From Nitrogeniibacter aestuarii (GTDB lineage: Bacteria; Pseudomonadota; Gammaproteobacteria; Burkholderiales; Rhodocyclaceae): a stretch of DNA of 64,000 bases. Each line of letters opens with the position of its first letter. Within the stretch, counting starts at the first letter, position 1. The translations under genes were made by a program, and so were the position numbers. The stretch covers positions 2,852,001 to 2,916,000 of the forward strand of contig NZ_CP071321.1 in the NCBI RefSeq assembly GCF_017309585.1, read 5' to 3'. Positions 25,220 to 36,096 of the stretch are shown one piece after another. The notes below the pieces were generated by a model that saw only the letters and a list, made by a program, of their open reading frames with translations, had not been told where the DNA came from and did not search any database.

Positions 25220-25348
25220 ACCGGACTTCTCCGCTGTGGAGCAGCCCCCCGGTCCCCAGACGTGGGGCTGCCCGGAACTGCGTCACTTGAAATACTTAAT
25301 TGTCATATGTAGGGTGCGCACTTTCCTGAGAAAACGCATCCGACGCAA

Positions 25349-25996
25349 ATGACAGACAAGACGATCAAAGGCACCTTCAAGGGCACCCCGTTCAAGGCGA
25401 CACGAACCGCTGACTTTGCCGCCCGCCTCGCGGCCGCCGGTATTGATGTCACAGTCGAATGGAAACGCAACCACAAGCCGGCCAAATCGCCGGAGTCAGC
25501 CAATTCGGCGACGTTCAATGTCGATGGAACTCCAATACTGACGCAGGTAGGCGCCGCCGGAAACTTTACGACAGAACCGCTGGACCCGACGCAGACCGAT
25601 ACGTTTATCTCCCTGCTCAAAGAGGAGGACATCGTCCAGGAACCGAATGGCGCGCTGGCACTCATTCTGGTGGGGGTCTATTGCGTCCTGCACGTGGCCC
25701 TGTTCGGCTGGCGACTGAACAGTTTCAACCCCGATGAGGTCATTCTTTTCCTGCATGGCGTCGGCGTGCTATGCGCGCTGATCGGCCTGATCATGATGCA
25801 CGCCCGAGAACTGCCTGACGAAGGGCGCGCATCCCTCGTGGTCCCCGGCATTTTCGCCATCCCGGGCTTCATTCTAACGGTACCGTCTGCCCTGTTGCTT
25901 CTGCCAGCCTACCTGTATGCCGGCCGTCGTCACGCGTATGACGTCATCCACCAGTACGGCGAAGTCCCCGACGCCGACGCGACCGCAACTGCGTGA
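25349..25996 (+). CDS. Hypothetical membrane protein, about 215 aa
   Basis: I do not recognise this protein. The N-terminal 100 residues are soluble and polar (KGTFKGTPFKATRTADFAARL, beta-rich by eye). Three hydrophobic segments follow (ALALILVGVYCVLHVALFG, VILFLHGVGVLCALIGLIMM, IFAIPGFILTVPSALLLLPA), with a short acidic tail. Base composition is somewhat less GC-rich than the neighbours, and the upstream 60 bases are AT-rich, with a TTGAAA and a TAGGGT 17 bp apart as a weak promoter. No clear ribosome-binding site precedes the ATG. Its own terminator follows. Confidence 0.65.
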   Translation: MTDKTIKGTFKGTPFKATRTADFAARLAAAGIDVTVEWKRNHKPAKSPESANSATFNVDGTPILTQVGAAGNFTTEPLDPTQTDTFISLLKEEDIVQEPNGALALILVGVYCVLHVALFGWRLNSFNPDEVILFLHGVGVLCALIGLIMMHARELPDEGRASLVVPGIFAIPGFILTVPSALLLLPAYLYAGRRHAYDVIHQYGEVPDADATATA

Positions 25997-25998
25997 AA

Positions 25999-26024
25999 AA
26001 AACGGGGCGCAAGGCGCCCCGTTT
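25999..26024. terminator. Terminator between the unknown membrane-protein gene and alaS
   Basis: AAACGGGGCGC-AAG-GCGCCCCGTTT is a perfect inverted repeat with A- and T-rich flanks, suited to end both convergent genes. Confidence 0.85.
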
Positions 26025-26044
26025 CGTTCTTCAGCACGGCGTGC

Positions 26045-28666
<2,622 letters not shown>

Positions 28667-28786
28667 GATCGGGCTATGTGCGTGACGGCGTGTTGGCCGC
28701 CCGAAAAATCAAAACGCCCATCTTATCATGGTGCCCGGCGCAATCGACCCCGCCCACGCGAGTGCGCAGGCGGGTTTCAGCGGGAT

Positions 28787-29269
28787 TTACGGCAGGTTGA
28801 AAATCAGCGAAATGCGCGCCAAAGGGTCGACGATCACACGACTGCCGTGATGGTGATCATGTCCCCGGTCCCGATAGCCTCGGGCTGGCGCACGGTCGTG
28901 CCCCCGGTGATAGCCGCGATCCCAGCCGTCGTGACGACTGTAGCGGTAACCGCGCCAGCGCTCGCCATCGTGGCGCTCCTGGTGGATGCGGCGATCCTGC
29001 CGTGCGATCTCTTCGCGGAGATGGCGCCGTTCGTGACGATCCACATGACCGTCGCGACGCGCCTGGCGCTGCATCCGGTCGATACGGTCCTGCCCCCGTT
29101 CGAGGCGACGCACTTCGTGGCGGGTCAGATCGCCGGAGCGATAGCCCTGTTCGATACGATGCTGCTGGCGATCCTGGCGCTCATCGACCCGGTCGCCACC
29201 CCGAGCCATGGCAGGCACGGCAACGGTGCAACCGGCGATGATGGCACTCAACGTGATCAGTTTCTTCAT
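28787..29269 (-). CDS. Exported His/Arg-rich basic protein
   Basis: The 160-residue product has a signal peptide (MKKLITLSAIIAGCTVAVPA, cleaved after AMA) and a strongly charged mature part. The first half has regularly spaced Arg/Asp/Glu/His (RLERGQDRIDRMQRQA), likely a long helix. The second half is rich in Gly, Tyr, His and Arg (RGYHRGHDRAPARGYRDRG, HHHGSR), ending in a hydrophobic tail IVDPLARISLIFNLP. It may bind metal or nucleic acid; this is only composition. Similar short periplasmic proteins are common in Rhodocyclales without known function. Confidence 0.7.
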   Translation of the reverse strand: MKKLITLSAIIAGCTVAVPAMARGGDRVDERQDRQQHRIEQGYRSGDLTRHEVRRLERGQDRIDRMQRQARRDGHVDRHERRHLREEIARQDRRIHQERHDGERWRGYRYSRHDGWDRGYHRGHDRAPARGYRDRGHDHHHGSRVIVDPLARISLIFNLP

Positions 29270-29432
29270 GATCCTGCTCCTTGTGTTTATCTGTGAGTGG
29301 GGCCCACACCCGCATCAACGCGGGGGCTGTGTAAAGCGCGCACACACAGGTTGTAAGCGTTGGTAAGGCGCCCCAAGGCGCAGAACATCCGCCACGGCTA
29401 CAATCACCGTTCAACACAGGGAGAAGACACAC

Positions 29433-29984
29433 ATGGGACACCGCCTTTCGAAGATCTACACGCGCACGGGCGACGCAGGCACCACCGGACTAGGCAATGG
29501 CAACCGGGTTTCCAAGAACAGCCTGCGCATCCATTCGCTGGGCGACGTGGACGAACTGAACGCCAACATCGGCATGCTGCTGACCGAAGCCCTGCCCGAT
29601 GACGTGCGCGCCCTGCTGGTGGACGTCCAGCACGACCTCTTCGATCTGGGGGGCGAGGTGTGCATCCCCGGCATGAGCATGATCACCGACAAGCAGGTGG
29701 ACAAGCTCGAAGCCGCGCTCGACGCCTGGAACGAAGCACTCGAACCCCTCAAGGACTTCATCCTCCCCGGCGGCTCCCGTGCCGCCGCCCAGGCCCATCT
29801 GTGCCGCACGGTCTGCCGCCGTGCCGAACGCATGCTGGTCGCCCTCACCCAGGAAGAAGCGGTCAACGACGGCCCCCGCCAATACCTCAACCGTCTCTCC
29901 GACCTCCTCTTTGTGCTCGGGCGCCATCTGAACAGGGTGGACGGCCATGGCGACGTGCTGTGGCAGAAGGGCAAGAACGCCTGA
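29433..29984 (+). CDS. pduO: Cob(I)yrinic acid a,c-diamide adenosyltransferase, PduO type
   Basis: This enzyme makes adenosylcobalamin from ATP and cob(I)alamin. The 183-residue product has the PduO-type ATP-binding N-terminus (IYTRTGDAGTTGLGNG), the conserved SLGDVDELNANIG and the helical core with CRRAERMLVAL. It is preceded by GGGAGAAG. Chemically it complements cobB in the window, but the two are not in one operon. Confidence 0.93.
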   Translation: MGHRLSKIYTRTGDAGTTGLGNGNRVSKNSLRIHSLGDVDELNANIGMLLTEALPDDVRALLVDVQHDLFDLGGEVCIPGMSMITDKQVDKLEAALDAWNEALEPLKDFILPGGSRAAAQAHLCRTVCRRAERMLVALTQEEAVNDGPRQYLNRLSDLLFVLGRHLNRVDGHGDVLWQKGKNA

Positions 29985-30062
29985 GGCGGGCACGGCCGGA
30001 GCGAACGAATCAACTTCCGCGGGGTCTCTGGCAGAACAGGCCAACGTGGCCAGGAGGGGTCC

Positions 30063-30662
30063 ATGTCGTATCTGTCAGCCCCGGGCCGGGTCGTCGCCCT
30101 CGTTGCCATCCTGATCGGTAGTGCCGCCGCGCCTGCACGTGCGGCAGAGGCGTTGGCCACCTTCGCAGGCGGATGCTTCTGGTCACTCGAGGCCGCTTTT
30201 GACAAGCTGCCCGGCGTCCTCGAAACCACCACCGGCTACACCGGCGGCCAGGACGATGCCCCCACCTACGAGCGCGTCACCTCCGGTAGCACCGGGCACC
30301 GTGAAGCCGTCCGGGTCCGCTACGACCCGGAAAAGCTCACCTACGAAACCCTGTTGGTGACGTTCTGGCACAGCATCAACCCGGTCGACCGGCAAGGCCA
30401 GTTCTGCGACGTGGGGCCCTCATACACCACGGCCATCTTCACCCACTCTGCCGAGCAGAAACGCCTGGCCGAAGAGTCGCGAACGTTTCTGGAACAGCTG
30501 AAGTTTCGACGCCCGCTCGCCACGGACATCCTCGACGCCAAGCGCTTCTATCCCGCCGAGCCCGAGCATCAGGACTTTGCCCGGCAACACCCCCAGACCT
30601 ACGCCCGCTACCGGCGGCAATGCGGCACTGACCTCGGCTTGGCCGCCATCTGGGGGCGATAG
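30063..30662 (+). CDS. msrA: Peptide-methionine (S)-S-oxide reductase, exported
   Basis: MsrA reduces methionine-S-sulfoxide in proteins. The catalytic Cys38 lies in GGCFWSLEAAF, followed by ETTTGYTGG, TGHREAVRVRYDP and the recycling region near the C-terminus (RQCGTDLGL). Residues 1-27 form a signal peptide (VVALVAILIGSAAAPARA), so this copy works in the periplasm, repairing envelope proteins. It begins 78 bases after the adenosyltransferase gene. Confidence 0.92.
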   Translation: MSYLSAPGRVVALVAILIGSAAAPARAAEALATFAGGCFWSLEAAFDKLPGVLETTTGYTGGQDDAPTYERVTSGSTGHREAVRVRYDPEKLTYETLLVTFWHSINPVDRQGQFCDVGPSYTTAIFTHSAEQKRLAEESRTFLEQLKFRRPLATDILDAKRFYPAEPEHQDFARQHPQTYARYRRQCGTDLGLAAIWGR

Positions 30663-30755
30663 CGCGACCGCCGTCCGGCGCCGTGGCGGGCGCAAACGTG
30701 CCACGCGCCCGGGGCTCGGACTACAATCGCCGCCTTGCCCGTTCCAGCCAGCTCC

Positions 30756-31808
30756 ATGCGTATCGAAGACCTCCGCCAGCACCTGCGCGCCCTCGGCGCC
30801 AAGCCTTGCCACGAAGACAAGATCTTCCGTGCCTGGGCTCAGGTGCGCGCCTTCGATTCGGGGCCGCACCCGGCCGAGCATTTCCTGCCGCTCAAACTGC
30901 GTCGGGCCCTGGACGAATGGCTGCTGCCGTCCATTGAGGGGCTGGCCCGCGTCAAATCCACCCACCGGGCCGAAGACGGTGCGTCACGCCTGCTGGTGGA
31001 ACTGGCCGACGCGCAGACCGTAGAGAGCGTGCTGCTGCCTCGCGGCGGTGTGTGTGTATCGACGCAGCTGGGCTGCGCGGTCGGCTGCCAGTTCTGCATG
31101 ACCGGCAAGGAAGGCCTGATTCGCCAGCTCGGCAGCGCGGAGATCGTCGCCCAGGTGGTGCTGGCGCGGCGTCTGCGCAAGGTGAACAAGGTGGTGTTCA
31201 TGGGCATGGGTGAGCCCTCGCACAACCTGGACAACGTGATCGAGGCCATCGAATTCCTCGCCACCGAGGGCGAAATCGGCCACAAGAACCTGGTGTTTTC
31301 CACCGTGGGCGACCGGCGGGCCCTCGAGCGCCTGCCCCAGGCCCGCATCAAGCCCGCCCTCGCCCTGTCACTGCACACCACGCGCGACGATCTGCGCCGG
31401 CAATTGCTGCCCCGGGCGCCGCACATCACGCCTGAAGAACTCGTCGAGCTGGGTGAAGCCTACGCCCGCGCCACCGACTACCCGATCCAGTACCAGTGGA
31501 CGCTCATCGACGGCGTCAATGACAGCGACGCGGAGATGGAAGCCATCGTGCGCCTGCTCAAGGGCAAGTACGCGGTCATGAACCTCATTCCGTACAACCA
31601 GGTCGAGGGGCTGCCCTATCGTCGGCCGGACCCGGCACGCACCGCCGAGCAGGTGCGCTTCCTGCATCGGGCCGGCATCCTCACCAAGACACGCCAGTCG
31701 GCCGGGCAGGACATCGATGGCGGCTGCGGTCAGCTGCGGGCGCGACAGATCACGCTGGAGCGCAAGCCACGGGCGGCGTTCAAGACGGGGCCGGCGGCTG
31801 AGGCCTGA
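30756..31808 (+). CDS. RlmN/Cfr-family radical SAM rRNA methyltransferase
   Basis: This 350-residue radical-SAM enzyme has the cluster motif C107-AVG-C111-QF-C114, a GEPSHNLDNV motif and the methylated C-terminal Cys324 region (DIDGGCGQL). The family methylates C2 of A2503 in 23S rRNA (and A37 of some tRNAs); Cfr methylates C8. The usual RlmN of betaproteobacteria is about 370-385 residues and sits beside ndk and ispG, so this stand-alone, slightly short copy may be a paralogue. I use ATG 30756; a TTG at 30735 would add seven residues. Confidence 0.88.
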   Translation: MRIEDLRQHLRALGAKPCHEDKIFRAWAQVRAFDSGPHPAEHFLPLKLRRALDEWLLPSIEGLARVKSTHRAEDGASRLLVELADAQTVESVLLPRGGVCVSTQLGCAVGCQFCMTGKEGLIRQLGSAEIVAQVVLARRLRKVNKVVFMGMGEPSHNLDNVIEAIEFLATEGEIGHKNLVFSTVGDRRALERLPQARIKPALALSLHTTRDDLRRQLLPRAPHITPEELVELGEAYARATDYPIQYQWTLIDGVNDSDAEMEAIVRLLKGKYAVMNLIPYNQVEGLPYRRPDPARTAEQVRFLHRAGILTKTRQSAGQDIDGGCGQLRARQITLERKPRAAFKTGPAAEA

Positions 31809-31817
31809 GCTCCGGCA

Positions 31818-32918
31818 TCAGCGCGCCGGGTAGCCGGTCATCTCCAGATAGCCGACGCCATCGCGCCCGTCGTTGATGGTCACCACGCCTTCCCAGTAGG
31901 GAAACTGCCCGCCCATCCACTGATCCTCCTGCGTGGCCTCGACGCGCCACGATTTACCCATGCGCGGCAGGCTGACGGTCCAGCGCAGGGGCAACTCGCG
32001 AGTCTCGTCGGGATTCGACGCGCCCGGTGTCTTGACGAGGCGCCGCTCCAGCACCTCCAGCGAGATGTCCTCGGGGCCCAGCGTCGTGCTCTCGCCCGCG
32101 GGTGTCACCCAACTACCGCTGAGCCAGTGTTGCCCGTCGTCATGGCGCAGGCGATACACCATGAGCGCATGCCCGTCGGCCAGATGCAGCGAAAACCAGT
32201 CCCAGCCCTGCTGATTGTCCGCCAGCGGCTGCGAACTCCACTCGCGGTCCAGCCAGCCCTCGCCCTGCACGGCCACCGGCTGGCCGTCGACCGTGATGCG
32301 CCCGCTCAAACGCAGATGCGGCTGGCTGTAGTAGTAGCTCGCCTGCCCCTGTGAGGATTTCTGGCTGAATCCGCCCGAGCCCTGTAGCACGTAGGGCGTC
32401 TCGCTCGCGATCATGAGCTCGACCTGCGCGCCCTCGGCATCGAACACGAGCTGCGCCGGGAACATATCCTCGCCGCGCGCGCGCAACTGCCAGTCGTCCA
32501 GCCAGGCCTTGAACCCGCCATCGTCGAGCCCCACACCGGCCTGGCCAATGCCGCCACGGGCGTAGCGGCGTGCATGGCGATGCCCCTCCGGCGTCGTCAC
32601 CGCCGCATGGGCCATCCAGACCACGTTGCTCGACCAGCCGCCGGGGTCGGGATCGGGGGACTGCTGGGAGCGAAACAGGGTCCACTGGATGCCCCATCGG
32701 CGACCCGCCTCGTCGGCGAGGTTGCCGGTGAGGTACCACCACTCGATGCGATACCCCGGATGAAGCTGGTGGTCCTGAGGGAATGCGAACACCCGCCCCG
32801 GTGTCACCTGCTCGAAACCGTCGCCGCTGTGCCTGAGCGTGTCGTAGGGATCGACGCTCTGGGCGAATCCGGTACAGGTCAGCAGCCACAGGAGGCAAGC
32901 ACTCAGCCATCGCATCAT
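31818..32918 (-). CDS. AttH/CrtC-like exported lipocalin-fold protein
   Basis: This 366-residue protein has a signal peptide (MMRWLSACLLWLLTCTGFA) and the AttH/CrtC pattern: HPGYRIEWWYLTGNL near the start, YYYSQPHLRLSG in the middle, and GWLDREWSSQPL followed by WDWFSLHLADGHALMVYRLR. The family is related to carotenoid 1,2-hydratase, but AttH members paired with an ABC transporter are not carotenoid enzymes. It overlaps the permease gene (ATGA) and is the last gene of the operon. It is convergent with the RlmN-family gene, nine bases away. A hydrolytic or lipid-binding role is possible but unproven. Confidence 0.85.
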   Translation of the reverse strand: MMRWLSACLLWLLTCTGFAQSVDPYDTLRHSGDGFEQVTPGRVFAFPQDHQLHPGYRIEWWYLTGNLADEAGRRWGIQWTLFRSQQSPDPDPGGWSSNVVWMAHAAVTTPEGHRHARRYARGGIGQAGVGLDDGGFKAWLDDWQLRARGEDMFPAQLVFDAEGAQVELMIASETPYVLQGSGGFSQKSSQGQASYYYSQPHLRLSGRITVDGQPVAVQGEGWLDREWSSQPLADNQQGWDWFSLHLADGHALMVYRLRHDDGQHWLSGSWVTPAGESTTLGPEDISLEVLERRLVKTPGASNPDETRELPLRWTVSLPRMGKSWRVEATQEDQWMGGQFPYWEGVVTINDGRDGVGYLEMTGYPAR

Positions 32919-35407
32919 GCGCCCGCCCCCACCTGCGCCATGGCTTCCGGCAAGCGCTTGCGCATCAGGACCATCACCAGGGTCAGAACCAGGGCCAGCA
33001 GCGCCGCCACCAGCGACAGCAGACGAAGCGATGGCGCCGGCGACCACAGCATCGGCATGGTCCAGCCAAAGGAGACCACGTTCAGGTCGTGAATCAGCAG
33101 CCAGGAGAGCACCGCACCGAGCGGGACCGACAACATCCACGTCACCAGGGCGAACAGCCCCATGGGCACCGCCACCACCCCGAGCAACTCCTTGCGGGTC
33201 ACCCCGAGTGCCCGCCAGCGCGCGAACTCGGGCATGCGCTCATGCAGAATGGCCAGCCAAGCACTGAGTAGCGCCACCGCAGCCACCAGCAGGGTCAACG
33301 TATTCATGGCCGCGGTCATGGCGAAGGTGCGGTCGAAGATATTGAGCGACAGCTGCTTGATGTCCCCCTGCGCGATCCACTCACCCGGCAACACCCCCGC
33401 GTCGAGCAGCGCCGCCTCCAGATCCGCGGTGTCGGAGCCGGGCGTGAGCCACAGGGCTAGGCCGAATCCTGGCGCATCGGGCCACACCTGCCTCATGCGC
33501 GCTTTGGGCAGATAGAACTGGTACATGGCGTTCCCGTAGTCATGGAAAAAACCCACGACCCGGAATGTCTGAACACCGCCCGGTGTTGTCAGCGCCACCG
33601 TGTCGCCCAGAGCCAAGCCGCCCAGAAAATGCGCCTGTTCATTGGCCAGAATGAGTGCCTCACCCGTGCCCGACGCACGCCAGTGGGCCAGCGCATCGGG
33701 CAAAGCGTCGCTCAAGGGCAGTTGTTGCGTATCGGGCGCCTGCGGATCGAGGCCGAGCACCCGGGTCGGCCGGCCGTTCCAGCGCACCATCTGGCCAGTG
33801 CGTGCATGGCCGGATGCCAGCCATGGCGCTCTTGCGTGTTCCGCCAGAAACACATCCGCATCCAGACGATTGCTTTGCACATACACATCTGCACCGATCC
33901 TCACCGCCATCCAGTCGCTCAGCGCTGTGCGAAAACTCGTGATCAGCGTCTCCACCCCCAGATTGGCGGTCAGGGCCAGCAGCAGGGCCATCATGGCGGT
34001 GCGCAAGGCGGGCAGTTGCGCCCAGCCATCACTCACCATCCAGCGTGCGCGCAACCCGCGCGAACGCGATGCGGCCGCGATGCGCCCGTGCGCCCGGGCC
34101 AGTACCGCGGGCAAAGCCCAGGCCGCGGCGAAAAGCACCAGCCCGAGCAGCACGAAGCCGCCCTCCACCGTGCTCATGGCCTGGTAAGTGATCAAGGCCG
34201 CAAGACCGAGACCGCCCGCCCCCAGCAACAGGCGCCGTCGGGCCCGGGCGTCGGCGTGCCAGCCGGCCGTCGCCACCGAAGCCACGGCCGGCACCCCGAG
34301 CTGCTGCCACATGGGCCAGGCCAGCGCAAACAGCAGGCCGATCAGGGTCATGCCCCAGGCCAGCAGCATGGTGCGGGCCGAGAGCAACAGGTCGGCGCCC
34401 ACCACGGCACCGTAAAGATTCTGCAGGCTGGCACTCACACTCGGCAGCAAGGCATGGCTGATCCCCCAGCCCGCGAGCAGCCCGCCAAGCGTCCCGACGA
34501 CGCTCCACAGCAGCGTCTCGCCGAGCACGCCCAACGCCAGCAGACGCACGCTCACGCCCATGAGTCGCAGATTGCGGAACGTGGGTCGGCGATACCACAG
34601 CGAAAAGCGCACAGCGTTGAAAACGATGAAGAGGCCCACTGCGAAGGACAGCAGGCTCATGGCCGTCAGGTGGGTGTGCAGGCTGGCGGTGAGCTCGGTG
34701 AGATCCAGCCGCTGCTGGTTGGGCTCCAGCCGCAGCCCCTGGGGCAAGGCCGCCTGCAAGGCCTCGCGGCGAGCACCGTCCATGGGGCCGACCGCCAGAG
34801 ACGTGAAGCCCTGCCGCCCCATGAGCGCGAACGCAGCCGCCACGTCCATGAACACCTGCCGCCCCTGCTGCTCACGGCTGGCGATACGCGCCGGCGGCAG
34901 GAATCGCCCGTCACGCAGCTGCAGCCGATCACCCTCGCCGACACCGAGTTCGCCGGCCAGATCAGCAGGAAACCAGGCCTGAAACGGCGGCTGCACATGC
35001 GCCAGCCAATCGATCCGGGCGCCATCCCCACTACCCGACATGCCTTCGGGCAGAGCAAGAACGTCGGTCGCGATCAGGTGGATGGGCTGGTCATCGCGCG
35101 TTGAGACACGCAACTGAACCAGAGGGAACACCTCGGTGAAGCCCGCCGTGCGCAGTGCGATGTAGTCTTCGGGCGCAACTTCACCGCCATCGGCGCGACG
35201 GATCCAGTCGCTCGCCTGGGCGCCCAGGATGGCATCGGCCTCGGCGTAGCTCGCGCGGGCGTGGCTGTTGATGACCTGCACCGCTGACCACAAGGCCACA
35301 CCGGCAACGAGCCCGGCGAGCAGGAAAAGGCTTTGCCACGGGTGACGCCAGTAATGACTCAGCAGTGCCCGCAGAACCCAGGCAAACCGTCGGAGACGCG
35401 TCGTCAC
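32915..35407 (-). CDS. FtsX-like ABC transporter permease (AttF/LolC type)
   Basis: The 830-residue permease has an N-terminal membrane anchor, a large periplasmic part and two FtsX blocks: LLSFAVGLFIVFNAVRFSLWY with LRLMGVSVRLLALG, and NTLTLLVAAVALLSAWLA with RWRALGVTRKELLG. This double architecture is typical of exporters that act on lipoproteins or peptides rather than of drug pumps. Translation begins at GTG 35407, whose GTGA overlaps the ATPase stop, rather than at the more distant ATG at 35440. With the ATPase and AttH-like genes it forms a three-gene, overlapping unit. Confidence 0.9.
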   Translation of the reverse strand: MTTRLRRFAWVLRALLSHYWRHPWQSLFLLAGLVAGVALWSAVQVINSHARASYAEADAILGAQASDWIRRADGGEVAPEDYIALRTAGFTEVFPLVQLRVSTRDDQPIHLIATDVLALPEGMSGSGDGARIDWLAHVQPPFQAWFPADLAGELGVGEGDRLQLRDGRFLPPARIASREQQGRQVFMDVAAAFALMGRQGFTSLAVGPMDGARREALQAALPQGLRLEPNQQRLDLTELTASLHTHLTAMSLLSFAVGLFIVFNAVRFSLWYRRPTFRNLRLMGVSVRLLALGVLGETLLWSVVGTLGGLLAGWGISHALLPSVSASLQNLYGAVVGADLLLSARTMLLAWGMTLIGLLFALAWPMWQQLGVPAVASVATAGWHADARARRRLLLGAGGLGLAALITYQAMSTVEGGFVLLGLVLFAAAWALPAVLARAHGRIAAASRSRGLRARWMVSDGWAQLPALRTAMMALLLALTANLGVETLITSFRTALSDWMAVRIGADVYVQSNRLDADVFLAEHARAPWLASGHARTGQMVRWNGRPTRVLGLDPQAPDTQQLPLSDALPDALAHWRASGTGEALILANEQAHFLGGLALGDTVALTTPGGVQTFRVVGFFHDYGNAMYQFYLPKARMRQVWPDAPGFGLALWLTPGSDTADLEAALLDAGVLPGEWIAQGDIKQLSLNIFDRTFAMTAAMNTLTLLVAAVALLSAWLAILHERMPEFARWRALGVTRKELLGVVAVPMGLFALVTWMLSVPLGAVLSWLLIHDLNVVSFGWTMPMLWSPAPSLRLLSLVAALLALVLTLVMVLMRKRLPEAMAQVGAGA

Positions 35408-36096
35408 GCAGCCTCCGCGGCGTCCAGGCGCGACAGGCATCCCTCATGCAGCCAGTACTGGGTATCGAGAAAACCGGCCATGGCACGGCTGTGGGTCACC
35501 ATCAACAGGGCGCAGCCGGCGTCGCGCACCAGCTCGACGAACAGCGCCATCACCGCCTGACTGCTGCGCTCGTCCAGATTGCCCGTGGGCTCATCGGCCA
35601 GTACCAATGGTGGCCGATGCGCCAGCGCCCGTGCGATGGCCACCCGCTGCTGCTGGCCGCCCGAGAGCTGGTGCGGGTACTTTCTCAACTGATCGGACAA
35701 GCCCAGACGCGCGATCAGATGCGCTTCAAAATCGGCATCTTCGCGCCCGCATAGCGCCGCCTGAAAACGGATGTTGTCCGCGACATTCAGGGTCGCAATG
35801 AGGTGGAACTGCTGGAAGACCAGGCTGACCGCATCGCGCCGCAAGGCCGCGCGGCCCGATTCACTGAGGCCATCCACACGCTGTCCGTCCACGAGAACAT
35901 GACCCGCGTCGGGCAGGTCGAGCCCGGCCGCCAGTTGCAGCAAGGTACTCTTGCCGCTGCCACTTTCGCCCAGCAAGGCGGCCGACTGGCCGCGTTGTAG
36001 CGAGAAGTCGACACCGGCGAGCACCACCGTTTCACCCTCGGGCTGGGCGTAGCGCTTGACCACGCCACGCATGTCGAGCATGGGCAACGCGTTCAT
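35404..36096 (-). CDS. ABC transporter ATP-binding protein, MacB/LolD type
   Basis: The 230-residue ATPase has Walker A GESGSGKST, signature LSGGQQQR, Walker B LVLADEPTGNLD and the H-loop in MVTHS; EPTGNLD is the hallmark of the LolD/MacB/FtsE group. It powers the FtsX-like permease. Its start overlaps the ChaN-PDZ stop (ATGA), and its stop overlaps the permease start, so the four genes from 37265 down to 31818 are translationally coupled. Confidence 0.93.
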   Translation of the reverse strand: MNALPMLDMRGVVKRYAQPEGETVVLAGVDFSLQRGQSAALLGESGSGKSTLLQLAAGLDLPDAGHVLVDGQRVDGLSESGRAALRRDAVSLVFQQFHLIATLNVADNIRFQAALCGREDADFEAHLIARLGLSDQLRKYPHQLSGGQQQRVAIARALAHRPPLVLADEPTGNLDERSSQAVMALFVELVRDAGCALLMVTHSRAMAGFLDTQYWLHEGCLSRLDAAEAA

